From positions 11,336,635 to 11,400,634 of the forward strand of contig NC_087079.1 in the NCBI RefSeq assembly GCF_026151205.1: a stretch of 64,000 nucleotides of DNA. The letters run 5' to 3'. The notes under the pieces are model-generated. The model saw nothing but the letters and a program-made list of their open reading frames with translations, ran no database searches and was not told where the DNA came from. Origin of the DNA: Bolinopsis microptera. Lineage: Eukaryota > Ctenophora > Tentaculata > Lobata > Bolinopsidae. Below are positions 11,893 through 23,560 of this stretch, piece by piece. Positions within the stretch are counted from its first letter, which is position 1; every line of letters starts with the position of its first letter. Made by a program: the position numbers and the translations under genes.

Positions 11893-12268
11893 TTGAAATT
11901 ATGACGTAGCATACAGCATAACAACGCGCGTAGTTAAGATGTTTTTGCTCGCGCACGTGCATTTTAACGTTGCTACGCAACAGCGCAGTAAACCTTTGCT
12001 AAAATAACGACATTATTCTAACGGTTATTTTACCTCACTTCCGACGTTAATTATAAAAAATCTAAAGCCTAAATCAAAATTCTAAAAATGCTATAGCCTA
12101 TTCCTATCCTTTTTCTACAACCCTGCTAAAAATGGCGAGGTTTCAACTCCATTTGCGAGCTGGGTTTGATTTCACCAGAGGGTCATTTTGAGGTCGATTT
12201 TCGGTGTTTTTTCTTCTATGTCCCCGTTGCCGGGGAAATTTCGTCAAGTTTAAATTATAGTATAGATT
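11893..12268 (-). repeat. ~376 bp repeat, copy 2 of an inverted pair
   Basis: Inverted copy of 9727-10103. Unit 2 lacks it at the matching place (before TTTACACACGCAATCTAG, near 17715), so it was inserted after the duplication. The two copies could be independent insertions or the termini of one element, but the DNA between them includes exon pieces that are collinear with unit 2, which favours independent insertions. Confidence 0.75.
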
Positions 12269-13122
12269 TACACACGCAATCTAGCTGGTGGATCAGGTTC
12301 AATTGACAATATGATATTGATCAGTTGGATCCAATGTGGTCTTACTATAATCTGTGATAATGGTACCAACTTTTTGAACTTGTGCAAGTTAAGATGATTG
12401 TGCAACTCACGAATTCTGGTATATTTTGAATAACGATCTATTGGATAAAAAGTTATTCACTTGAACGTGTAGTTTAGTAAGTTGGTTAGCAGAAGGTTTT
12501 TTGATTCGTCCTCTGAAATGTACTTTTGTCCTTGTTTGGTGTTTACTCTGAAATGATAAAACTGCTGCAAGATTATGAAAGTGTTGAATAATCTTTTATG
12601 AGTACGGTACTATAATATATTCTATACTTCAATCCAAGTATAAGAAACAAAATTCTGAATACATTGTTAGCAATAACCAATTCAACCAGTAAATGTGAAC
12701 GTATACTCAACTACCACTACCAGTGTAATTATATAATAGCTTATAACTTGTTCAGAACCGACTGTATCCAGGATTTGAAGTAAGAAACGTCAGTGTTCAC
12801 ATCAAAGGAATTCTCGTCAGGATCCTCTGCTTACTATTCCTAACTGAACCCATTTGTCTTAACTTTGATCGTGATGAGAGGTCCACCTGTACGAGGGAAA
12901 CCATAATTTCGAAAAATGCACTTTGACCCGGAAATGCTCGATTACAAAAATTTGAATCCTCAAAAACAATTTTTTGTGTGTGGAAATGGTGCGCTAGATA
13001 GTTACTAAACTTTCTATGAGGTCAGTTGGGTTGAACAGTTTCGAACAGTTTTACTGTTTTACTTTTAGTATAACATCAAAATCAACAAATAACTAAGAAT
13101 CCTTAAATATTTGTTATTTCAG

Positions 13123-14781
13123 AAACTCGGATAAAGAGTACGATCCGGAAAAGAACGATGAAGTGAAAGAGCAGTGCGTTCCTGATGATGATCTGGTTAG
13201 TTTGCAAAGTTTGAAATTGTTTTCATTGGTTAGTTTTCATTTTGCGACTTGTGTTAAACTAAGTTCTCCTGCGGGTTATTTCTGTGTGATTTCCTGTGTA
13301 TCTACCACTACCACTGGTAGTGGTAGATACACAGGAAATCACACTGGTAGTACCAGTTTAGCGTGGGATTAACATCGGATACATCGATAAAGTAAACAAC
13401 ATTGGGAGGGGGATTTGAATGCAAATAAAATTTGTTAGTTAATCAAAATTTCGAGCCATGTTAGTTGTAGGACATAAGTCTTGTAGACATACTTTGTTAA
13501 AATACATTAAATTTCACACACATATTCAAACTGTGTTGGGAACAAACAGAAAGTCAAAACAGCGTTTTTTTTAAGACATTTTTGTGATGGTGCTGAGGAG
13601 TTTAAATTCGTGCAAATACAATTGTTTTTGCTCATAACAATTAACATTGCTATTACATCAATAATTATGATTAACTTCAGGTGAACATCAACGTATCAGG
13701 CACGATGTATATCACCAGTTACACTTGTCTCAATATGTTCCCAAACACACTTCTCGGTAACGAGGAGCGCCGCAAACAGTACTACTCCGAGAAACTGGGT
13801 GCCTACTTCTTCAACAGACACAAACCGTGCTTCGATTCCATACTTCACTACTATCAAACTGGAAAGGAAGCGCCACCGTTAAACGTTGATCCGGACGTGT
13901 ATGCAAAAGAGAAGGAGTTTTTTGGTATAAAGAAAAAACGTGAAGTGGCAGTGTTCATCCCCGAGGGAGGTGGGTCAGATGGGATAGATTGTGTTAATTC
14001 TTGCAGGATGAAGGTTCACAATTTCTTACAAGACCCAAGATCGTCCTCCTTAGCTGCTGTTTGGCATGGTTTTGATATACTTTTCATCTGTATATCTATA
14101 GCATTTATGGTTCTTGAAAGTGAAAAGACGTATGAAGATCATTTCACGAACAAGAAAAAAACGTCTTCCTACTACAAACCTCTGTTTGTCGTTAACTGCA
14201 TAATCATGGGATTCTTCACCACTGACTTTATGGTCCGGCTTGTAACCTGGCCGAGCCTCCTGGACTTCTGGAAAAATCTGTTCAACGTGTTGGACATTCT
14301 ATCTATTCTGCCTTTTTATGTCAATTTAATGGTGGATGACAATACCGATAGCGACATAGCGGGTGAGGATAATAAGCAGCACTACGTCGTTCTGAGGGTC
14401 TGCCGAATCTTCAGGATCGTGCGAATATTCAAGTTTGTAAGACACTCCCGAGATCTTTTAATCATCATGAAGGCTGTGAGCAACGCCAAACGGGAGCTTA
14501 TTCTTCTTATGTGCTTGCTCTTTATTTTTGTCATCACATTCGGAAGTATTATGTACTACATCGAGGCTACCGCCAACCCAGATTTTGATTCCATTATGAA
14601 GAGTTGTTGGTGGGTGATTGTTACCATTACGACCGTGGGATATGGTGACATGTATCCATTGAGTGTAGGTGGTAAGCTCTTCGGTGGATTCGTCCTCACC
14701 CTCGGAATCGTCTTCCTGGCCCTGCCGATGACCATCATTGTATCCAAATTTAGTTTTGTTTACGAGAGGGAAAAGATGTAA
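13123..14781 (+). CDS. Shaker-type voltage-gated K+ channel subunit, copy 2 (5' end missing)
   Basis: A plasma-membrane Kv subunit. Exon 13123-13195 (acidic, ending DDDL) is spliced over a 485 bp intron to exon 13681-14781. From residue 1 of the large exon: T1 tetramerisation domain ~1-90, without the Zn-binding HxxxxxC..CC signature of Kv2-4 and so Shaker-like; S1 ~126-145; S2-S3 ~165-220; S4 ~240-262 with Arg/Lys at every third residue; pore TVGYGD ~317-322; S6 to ~355, followed by a very short C terminus ending EREKM. The S6 PxP bend is PMT, so the second proline is lost, as in modulatory 'silent' Kv subunits. The first exon has phase 1, so an upstream start exon is required and I could not find it. 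Confidence 0.9.
13284..13344. repeat. 61 bp perfect palindrome in channel intron
   Basis: Two 30 bp arms (starting GTGTGATTTCCTGTG) around a single central base. The same intron in copy 1 and in the inverted fragment has only one arm. It looks like a template-switch foldback created after the duplication. Confidence 0.85.
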
Positions 14782-15299
14782 ACGGTTAAAATGTGTTTAA
14801 CTGCACGAACAGCATATCTATTACACGCAATGGAGGAATAGCCATGTCACACGACAGATTAGGAAGACAAGTCAGATGTAAAAGAGCCTTGAAACGAGAA
14901 GGAAACACTTGTCTCCAAGGACAGATCCGTATTGTGACTTAACAGAGGTGACAATAATCCAGGTTAATTAATTATATGGATCGAAGTGTTACAGTTTCAG
15001 CAAAGCTCATATATATCAACTGTGATATACAAAAAAATATTTTTCTAAATAGAATTTTGCAATTTTTTATTCGTGCATTGATGTCCGCAATTCTGAAAAC
15101 AAACGTGAAATTTTGACGCTCTAATTTAGGGAATATTTGCGGAAGAAATTTTTTGCTGCGTTTAGACAATTGGACTAAATGTTACGTGCTAAGTTCTTAT
15201 TTATAATTAGTTCGAAGGAAAGGCAGAGCAACCACGTATTTTGACGCTCAAATAGTAATGTCTTGTACTTGTAGTTGTGCAGGTTATTAATATTATTGC

Positions 15300-15305
15300 A
15301 ATAAA
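15300..15305 (+). terminator. Possible poly(A) signal, channel copy 2
   Basis: AATAAA about 520 bp after the channel stop, at the position conserved with 7203-7208. Confidence 0.4.
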
Positions 15306-15510
15306 AATGCATCTTTGACTTTACTACATTCACTCGCCACAGGGATTAAGTGATGAATTCTTTAGATTTTCTTACACTCCCTCGGAATATGTTTTTATGT
15401 TTTACTCAGTCTGTTAAACGTGGTATAAACCTAATTATAGTACAATGAAAAAACACGCGCATGTGCGAGTGATCCTTTTGCTGCTAGGTGAGTGGCGATC
15501 AGTGCACGTG

Positions 15511-15605
15511 CATTATAATGTTTATAAATATAATTGTATTGTAATTATGTTTATAAATATAATTGTATTGTAATTATGTTTATAAATATAATTGTATTGT
15601 AATTA
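15511..15605 (+). repeat. 33 bp motif in three tandem copies
   Basis: The unit contains TATAATTGTATTGTAATTA followed by TGTTTATAAA. Unit 1 has a single copy at about 7408-7445, so this is a post-duplication tandem expansion. Confidence 0.8.
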
Positions 15606-16995
15606 TGTTTATACTACTATAAGGTAGTTGGCACTACTTCAGGCTAAATGGAATAATATGTCACATGTATTGTTGATATTGGGTGCAATGACAGGTCACA
15701 CGTAGTGAGAACGTCACTGTCATTAGTTGACTATAGTTTTTACACGTTTTTTCCAATTTGTTTCCAAGTGATAACTATTTCTTGGATTGGCACTTATGTA
15801 TTCCGATGCGAATCTTTTTTAATTGATTCGGGATTTCAACAGTATTATCGTGCTTCTGAAAATTACGATGGTTGACTTTGAGTCTTGAATGTAAATTATT
15901 TCTGTTTGAATCTAAGTATTAAAGTATTAAGAATCTATTAAGTCGTATTTTTTTTAAAAGTTAAAAATATTTGGTATTCATAAATACCAAATTTAGAGTT
16001 TTCTTTTACATTTTATGAATAGCAACTACCTTTTGCTAATAGTAATGGCTAATTCTAAGTTATTGCTAGGTAGTTGCTAATTTTGATATATCTCCGGTTG
16101 TAATGATCCCAAAAGGTTCCGGTTTATCTTTTGGCGAGGAAAAACTTTCTCTTCAACAACATTTTTATAAAATTATTGTTTAATTGGATAATTAGCTAAT
16201 TGGTGGATAAAAAATCAAAAAATAATTGATGCCAAAAATTATTGAAGTGACGTGAAACGTGAAAAAAAGGTGATTTATAGAAACACATGAAAAAATGTTT
16301 GCTAGGCAATGCTTAGAAAAAAATTATTCCTCGCCGGAAGATATTAATTGCTAAGGGAAAGTAGTTGGTATTCATAAAAAGAATTGGAATTTGGTATTGA
16401 TGTCAATTGCCAAATTTAACTTTTTATGAATACGGCTTATTATGTATTAGATTTTTAATCTACATAGCAAATGATATACGCTTGCTTTGCGCTTTTCTTT
16501 ATAGGTTCTTACAGTTACAATATATCACAATGCTGTTCAAGGATTCACATTTTATTACTTTTACAACATTATAAGATTGAATTAATGATATAAAGATCAT
16601 TCAAAATGTTTATTAAAAATGTACAAAAGCAAAAAATAAAAACTTCACAATTTAAAATGGCAAGTAAAAGCAAAATATGGTTATTAATACAATCACAAAA
16701 AAGCTAATATATTTAATTCGAATAGCAGATGAAATTGAGGTGTCAACTTCTTTATTGTCAGTAGTAAAAGTAGAATAATTAGTTTCATTTTTGCGAGTAA
16801 CAGTTTCACATACTTCGTTTACCTCATCACTTGCATCGTTGCCTGCAAAAAGTTATAATTGAATATTGAGCAATCTCATTTATTCATGATTTCATGTTAC
16901 TGGTGAACACCATATTCTAGAATCTATTCCACAGAGTCTACGCCGCCAGTCATTTCATTTAAGAGTCTATCTTTGAATTTTAATTATTTCACCGC

Positions 16996-19900
16996 TTAGT
17001 TCTTGCGAGAAACGAACAACTTACACTGCCCGACTCCGTCACAGAAAGATTTGTTTTGGATGCAGTAAAAGTTGTCTAGACACCGGGAATATCCAAGAGA
17101 GCACCGGAGTTTGTATCTTGTACCTGGGTTCCTCACCTGAAAAGAAAATTACTCTTTGTTATTTGTTTATTGTTATTCGTTAAATAAAGATAAAATTGTT
17201 AGTTTTTAAGCTGGTGAAATGTTCACAAGACCTGGTTGAAGGTAAGGTTGATATGATTGTCTCTGCTTTCCTTTCCAGTCATGATAATGACTGTCAGTTC
17301 TTGATTTTCAAACCCGACGACGGTTTCAAGGGAGATATTACCAGTCCACTGAGCCAGCATTTGGTTGTAGTCAAGTGGAGAGCCATCATAGATCGTAATG
17401 AAGCTGTTCGCATTCAAATAGGAATCTTTTATACCTGAAAGCGGTGGTTCAGAAGTCAGAACCTAGCGGATTTACGATAGAGCAACAAGTACATTTTCTT
17501 AGTTTTATACCTGGCGATCCCAGGCTCAGTGTTTATAAATAAACATTAAAGATATGGCGGATTGACAGGCTGAGCACTGCCCAGTTATAAACACACTTGC
17601 GCGATTTGAAAATTACAATAATTAGGACATTATTATTGGGGATATTATAACTGTGGTAAATACTAAATCTCCCAAACCACGTACTGGAGCGCGTGCATTC
17701 TTAACTTTTAAAAGAATTTACACACGCAATCTAGCTGGTGATCAGTTGGATCCAATGTGGTCTTACTATAATCTGTGATACTTATAATGGTACCAACATT
17801 TTGAACTTGTGCAAGTTTAGATGATCGTGCAACTCACGAATTCTAGTATATTTTGAATAACGATCTTTTGGATAAAAAGTTATTCGCTTGAACGTGTAGT
17901 TTGGTAAGTTGGTTAGCAGAAGGTTTTTTGATTCGTCCTCCGAAATGTACTTTTGTCCTTGTTTGGTGTTTACTCTGAAATGATAAAACTGCAAGATTAT
18001 GAAAGTGTTGAATTATCTTTTATGGGTACGGTACTACTTCAATTCAAGCAAAGGAAACAAAATTATGAATACATTGTTAGCAATAACCGATTCAACCAGT
18101 AGATGTGAACGTCTACTCAACTACCAGTGTAATTATATAGTAGCTAACTTGTTCAGAACCGACTGTATCCAGGATTTGAAGTAAGAAACGTCAGTGTTCA
18201 CATCAAAGGAACTCTCGTCAGGATCCTCTGCTCCCCAACTTACTATTCCTAACTGAACCCATTTGTCTTTAACTTTTGTGATTAGAGGTCCACCTGTACG
18301 AGGGAAACCATAATTTTACTTCATCAATTGGTTTTATCAAGACACTTATTTTACTTCGGTGTATTCCAACAGCCACATTGTTACACAAGTGCAACCAGCC
18401 AATTACAGGAAGCCGAAGGATTTTTTTGGCCAGTGACGGTTAAGGTAGTGTGTACCATACTTTCTTCGCCCAAAACTTTGCTGCAATGTGCAGCTCCTCA
18501 TTTAACCCTCACACCCTATTTCTCGGGTATTCGGCTGAGTAGACCGGGGGGCTGCATAGACCACTCAGGATCGACGACGCTCACCCCACGACCAGGCTTG
18601 ACACACTCTGCAACCCCTTTTGATTGCCGGCCGTGCACGAGAGGTATACAACGTGTAGCAAGACCAGGCAGACAGTGGGATTCGAACTCGCAACCTAACG
18701 ATTGTAAGGCTGGCGTTCTAACCAACTGCGCTACCTGGCCGTAAAATGTTTGAACAAACAATCTAACTCAACACAGATTAATTTGTATCACTTACAATAA
18801 TAAAATTAAATCTCAAGATTACAAGAATCCCGACAAGCGATACCAACACTCCACTAACCAGAATCTCCAATAGCACTGTGTTTCTCCATAGGTTTGATCC
18901 CTGTACACATCATACCAGGCACAAACTGGTCTCCGTAACTTCCCGTACACTGCTCACGTGACCTCACTTCGTAGTTCAGCTTCTGTGAAGTCAATAAATC
19001 AGCTTCTGAGAAGTTTTGGAACAACCATTTCATTGTTATATTCTTTTTAAACACTTATAATTTCACAGTTTCATTTCTTCTGAAAGCCTATTTTATACAA
19101 CAAACAACAAAAAAGGGTGCGGCCAGCTGGAACCATGCATCACTCCCACGACTTTTTACCGTGACGGTATAAACACAAAAGCTATTGTATTCTTGAACAA
19201 TGAACATAGTCTATAATAAACGGTGTGTTAAATCACAGGCCGTTTCATTTGTTTGACAGGTAAGAATCAATAACACTCTCTACATTTTTCTACTGGTAAA
19301 ATGAAATGTACCAGTGGAGTTACACTGCGACACTGTTTAAACTCGGAAAATAGAAATGAAAGCGTCAATAAAATAATTTTAGTGTCGCTTAGTCCATTGT
19401 CATGACAAGTACAACATCTCCACTAGTTTACCCATGACCGGGATACAAAACCAATCGGAAATTTGTTAGAAGTAAGTTGATAGTGATACCTAACGTAATT
19501 TAATCACTCTATCGGCTCTAAGTTCTCCAGCTCCGAGTTATCTGTTTCGACTTTCGATCTTGAAAGCAAGTAGTGACAAAGCCTGAGAACATTGGGACAC
19601 CCAAAAAGTTTGAAGCCATGAATTTAGAGTTCAGACCAAAACTTGAAACGAATTTAACCAAGAATCTTACTGTGCGCCCAAATTAGCCTGGAAAGTTATG
19701 TGTAATACAGCGGCCTACAGGTCTTATTATTGATATACATTATATATATACATGTGTATTATACATGTGTATACCCTACCTGAAGCACGTGCGAAGTATG
19801 TTCCTCCTCCGTAAGACCCCACCCTACCACAGTAACTAGGCTACCCTCCGTGTAAAGCATGTCTTCCTCCTTAGGAAGAGACACAGCTGCTGTATACTTG

Positions 19901-21183
19901 TCAAATAGGAGGTCATTTTCAAGAACGATCACTGCTATGTCGTTCACTACTCTGGGGATTTAATGTTGGTTTAAAATTTTGCCTGTATATGTTCATAATT
20001 ATTATTAAAACAGTCGCCTTGTCTTGTTTTATTCAGAACATAATTGATAAGTTAATTAGAAAGATGCTTCTTTCAATCACAAAATTAATGCGGAAGAGCA
20101 TACCCAAAAAATGTTACATAACTTCCTACCTGTAAGAATCATAATCCTCATGAACAATGATGGCTTTGACGGAGCCAAATTGTTGGTTATCAGTGTCAAA
20201 ATTATCAAGATCTCCCGTCCACACACCTAACTGTGTGAGACAACTTTACAGTCTGTGTAAGAAAACAAAATAAGAAGAACCCCTATTGTACATAAGATAA
20301 GATTTACAGAACTTTGTTTATTTACAAAACTCTAAATGCTTAATGAATACACTTGCAGGTACCACCCGTATTCACACCCAGAATTGAGTTTAGTCATTTT
20401 CCAATAGGAGATTGGGGACGGGTTCTATAAACAAACAAACAAACAAACAAGATAACAAGATAGGAAGAACCCCTATTCTTATCACTCAATTTGTCTCCTA
20501 ACAATATATTTCCTATTTTTTCCTATGGTAGATCAATATGATCCCGAGAAGGGTTCTGAATATTACCTGTATAATTATACGGCTATGTATAATACCTGTA
20601 CAGGATGGTAAATCTGGTCCTGCGACTCCTCCCATCCCAGTCCTGACACGTCTCTTACTACACAGTGAGCAGCAGTCAGTATTATGTTGGTTGCTAGGAT
20701 ACTTCCTCCGCACAGATTCTGTGTCATTACTCCTTCCTCATTAAATGCTATGTCTGCTAGCACTTGAGCCTTTAAACAGGTAGGTATAATATGTTACTGG
20801 AGGTGACAGTAACAATGATAAGTATAATTAGTGCAATAAGTATAATTACTTAGTATAAAATTAATTAGTACAATAAGTAACCGCTATTTATTATTATATC
20901 AAGTATCAACACAGTTATACTGTAATGTTATTGCAGTAATGCTTACACTAACACGTCTTGTACGCGGACTAACCATGAATGGAAACTCCCCAATAACGGC
21001 ATCATCTCCATTGTAAATACGAGGCTGTATCCCTCTCGGAGAGTAACCTCTCGGAGAGTAACCTCTTTCACTTCCTGATACAACTCCGCCCAGAAAAGTC
21101 CACAGTACGAGCTGGAATGTTAGAGTTTGGAGAAAATATTCCTCATCTATTTGGGTATTCAACGTGTGCAACTTTATAATCAT
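16996..21183 (-). CDS. Secreted trypsin-like protease with CUB and LDLa-like C-terminal modules
   Basis: Exons read on the minus strand: 21183-20974 (hydrophobic leader, activation site PR|IYNG), 20769-20596 (LTAAHC, catalytic His), 20230-20130, 19951-19780 (NDIAVI, catalytic Asp), 18982-18859 (GDS, catalytic Ser), 18293-18149 (GGPL..GIVSWG, end of S1 fold), 17974-17794, 17434-17232 (second half of a CUB domain, ITIYDG), 17136-16996 (cysteine-rich LDLa-like end). Phases agree from exon 1 through exon 7 and from the CUB exon to the last; the 17794/17434 junction does not match, so an exon or donor there is missing. Cys42-58 and 168-182 are kept, but positions 191 and 220 have lost their cysteines and position 189 is His instead of trypsin's Asp. 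The start codon at 21183 is tentative, because the hydrophobic leader begins ~25 residues in. Confidence 0.85.
18440..18745 (-). repeat. tRNA-derived SINE, copy B, in a protease intron
   Basis: On the minus strand a tRNA-like head (about 18742-18665) has an A box (TAGCGCAGTTGGTTAGAACG) and a B box (GAGTTCGAATCCC). The body shares blocks with copy A at 8104-8400. It lies in the intron between the GDSG exon and the following trypsin exon. The 138-codon plus-strand frame here is a by-product of the SINE. Confidence 0.8.
20428..20450. repeat. (AAAC)n microsatellite
   Basis: About five tandem AAAC units in a protease intron. Confidence 0.8.
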
Positions 21184-21275
21184 ATCTATACTAATAATCC
21201 CAAAAAATCCGTGTGTATGAGTGTATGTGTGTATGTGTGTGTGCATTTCCGAACGGTTTAATCAAGAAAACGGTA

Positions 21276-21444
21276 AGGGGTCGTTCACATATTACGTAAT
21301 CATTTTTTTGAAAATTTTGACCCCCCCCCCCCCCACTCCGTAATCAGTTTTACACGTAGCTATTGTGTCAAAATTACACTTGCGTAATCATTCGGAAACC
21401 CCCCCCCCTCCCTCAGCTGATTACGTAATATGTGAACGACCCCT
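21276..21444. mobile_element. 169 bp MITE with ~27 bp inverted ends
   Basis: The left end AGGGGTCGTTCACATATTAC and following ACGTAATCA are mirrored at the right end (TGATTACGTAATATGTGAAC, then GACCCCT). Two C-runs lie inside. A single isolated end of the same family occurs near 26500-26537. No clear target duplication is seen. Confidence 0.8.
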
Positions 21445-22960
21445 AAGAGTTATGGGACTGGTTTTTTCGGTATAGTTTCGACAAAACTATGATGAAATGT
21501 TTTTTAAATCGGCCGTTGGTAACTGGTTTAATTGATGGTTAAAATCCTCCACATAACCATTTCTTATTCCTGTCATCTTTGACATTGAATTAGAATGTTT
21601 TGAACTTAAAACTTTAAAATATGCCTGCTGCTGAACTACTTTCGATGAGTCTTAATGCCTGGAAAAACATTAAAGGGGGTATAATAGCAACAGTATAGGG
21701 GGTAAATAGTATAGTGAGTCGGCTGTCGTGCCTGCCAGCACTGTGATAACTGATAAGCATGTCGTTCATGTTATATAAATTGAAGAAAAGTTAGAAACAA
21801 TTAATAAATAAAATTCTTACCCAGTACATTCCTCAAAATAATTATGACAGGTTTCTTTTATTAAACAGCTTTGGCGTCGAAACTAAAAGCCACACTTCAC
21901 AGACAATTGTCAAAAAGGTGGATTTAAGGCACTTAAAGTTAAGCTGTTTATCTCGAGGTATACCGTTTAAATAGCGATCTTTGATCTTGGTCTGCAAACA
22001 ACAAAGCGAAAATAACGTAATTTTGAAAACGAACGTCGCTTTAACCGGTCATGTCAAAGACGATGAGTGTAAGTAATAGTTAATGGATCTGGCATTGCGT
22101 CACTGTTAATTAGGTCGCTAGGATCAACAAATACTGTTGTTAATGTTATAGTTATCTTTATTCATATTGCAACTGTCAATACCGACTAGAAAATACATGC
22201 AACTATCAATATAACGAAGTAAACATAATACACTATGTCACTATCGGTATCAATATTAATGTAATGAACTAATGAAGTGAAGGCACTAGGCAGTTAGTGT
22301 GTCTTCAATTTCAGAACACACAAGAAATTATAAGGGAAAGTTTAGATCTGCAGTCATAAAATCTCAAACCAAAGGACTTCCTAATTTCTAATTTCAGCAC
22401 GCAATCTAATTCCTAGAATTGTGTTATGGACCGGAAATAGTTTTATGCATGTGTATTCATGTGAAAAAAGTCATATTATATATTATTATGGATTTTTCAC
22501 AATATAACTGAATAGCACATAATAATTAATAGTAGTATAAAACGCTTTCCTTTGTTATACTTATGGCGGTAGCGGATACCTTATCGGACCTTACCCAGGA
22601 AACCTTACTGGCTGGGGCCTAACTTCGAAAGTAAAAGAGATATATAGCGAATTCTGGTTTTTGCAAAATGTTCGTCTTGTAAAAGTAACGTTTCCTCCTC
22701 AGGAGGAAAATTAGGGACATTGTAAATTTTGAGTTATCTCAAAATCTCCAGAAAAGTCTCATTTTGGGCTGATCAAAAGTTTGCAACTTTAACTTTGCGG
22801 ATTTCTGTACTATGATTGGCTGAATTGTGTCACGTGCTAGCTGCTTGAACATTGGAATGTTTCACGCGTGCAATAAACCTTAGCGCGAGGATGAACTCGC
22901 TGTGAAGACGCAATCACCTCTATTATAGTAACACGGCCAGCCAGTGCAGTAAGGTTTGCT
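21445..22960. other. Gene-free stretch
   Basis: AT-rich non-coding DNA. I see no exon with supported splice sites, no transposase and no tandem array until 22967. Confidence 0.45.
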
Positions 22961-22966
22961 GGGTTG

Positions 22967-23560
22967 AGACTAGCTCTGGAAAAGCCATTTTAGGGCCAAT
23001 GTAAATATTTTTAACGGGAATCTATCCAACAGAATATTTTACAGCCCCTGAATATCCTCAATTATCTGAAATTTCAAAAACAGCCAGCTGGAGGTCAACC
23101 ATACAATTAACAATTAAGTTTAATTGCAGCCTTCTCAGAAAAGTGTCGGAATGTATTCAGCAAACGAGTTGTGTCTAATTTAAGGTTAAGACTGGATCTG
23201 GAAGAGCCATTGTCTTTGTAAATGTAAATGTACTTGTAGGGCCAATTTAAGTATTTCCTACGCGACGGGATTCTGCCGAACAAAAGATCTACGCAGTTGC
23301 TGGATATCCTCAGGCTAAGACTGGATCTGGACGAGTCATTTTAGGGCCTATGAAATAATTTCCACCATTATTTTGACAAGCTGAACTTCCTACACTGTTT
23401 TGATATCCTTGATTTGCTTGAATCTCAAAAATGGCGAGCTGGAGGCCAGATTGCAGATTCACAGATTTTAATCCGACAATTCAGAGCTATAATTTCAGCT
23501 AGTGAATTATGTCCAATTGAAGCTTAAGACTGGACATGGATCTGGACGAGTCATTTTAGT
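22967..23560. repeat. Degenerate satellite-like array, ~220 bp period
   Basis: The phrase 'agactggatctggaagagcc' or close variants starts units near 22967, 23187, 23308 and 23526, giving two full units of about 220 bp and one partial of about 120 bp. Units share 'ggagcat-type' and 'cagctggagg' blocks but are well diverged. Confidence 0.6.

Larger units (their letters stand above)
8843..12892 (-). pseudogene. Broken 3' half of the trypsin/CUB/LDLa protease (copy 1)
   Basis: This is the counterpart of the 3' exons of the protease at 16996-18293. The LDLa-like last exon (8843-8983) is intact. The CUB exon is split into three pieces (about 9370-9526, 11158-11207 and 11598-11645) by two insertions. 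The exon after the trypsin domain is recognisable at about 12370-12550. The exon coding for the C-terminal trypsin part (about 12745-12892) has lost the bases coding for the SWG segment and has other indels, so its frame is broken. No exons for the signal peptide, catalytic His or Asp, or the Ser-containing GDSG segment exist in this unit. Confidence 0.8.
5036..12911. repeat. Segmental duplication, unit 1
   Basis: This block is homologous to 13073-18316 in the same orientation: channel exons, channel 3' UTR, spacer, then the 3' exons of the protease gene on the opposite strand. It is longer than unit 2 because it has gained a SINE (about 8104-8400), two insertions with 8-9 bp flanking duplications in the CUB exon, and a ~376 bp repeat copy. 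The homology ends inside protease sequence, next to the exon coding for the last part of the trypsin domain. Confidence 0.85.
14782..16990 (+). other. Channel copy 2 3' UTR and duplicated spacer
   Basis: Non-coding. It is largely collinear with 6704-8840 of unit 1. It holds an AATAAA, the triplicated 33 bp motif, and a ~300 bp stretch near 16020-16380 with no close counterpart in unit 1. No further gene is visible. Confidence 0.6.
13073..18316. repeat. Segmental duplication, unit 2
   Basis: Homologous to 5036-12911. It carries the open channel copy, its 3' flank, and the 3' exons of the complete protease gene. It differs from unit 1 by a 61 bp palindrome in the channel intron, a triplicated 33 bp motif at about 15511-15605, and the absence of the unit 1 insertions. 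Confidence 0.85.

Noticed and set aside
18328-18744. 138-codon plus-strand reading frame
   Set aside because: It overlaps the SINE and the protease intron on the other strand and has no domain features.
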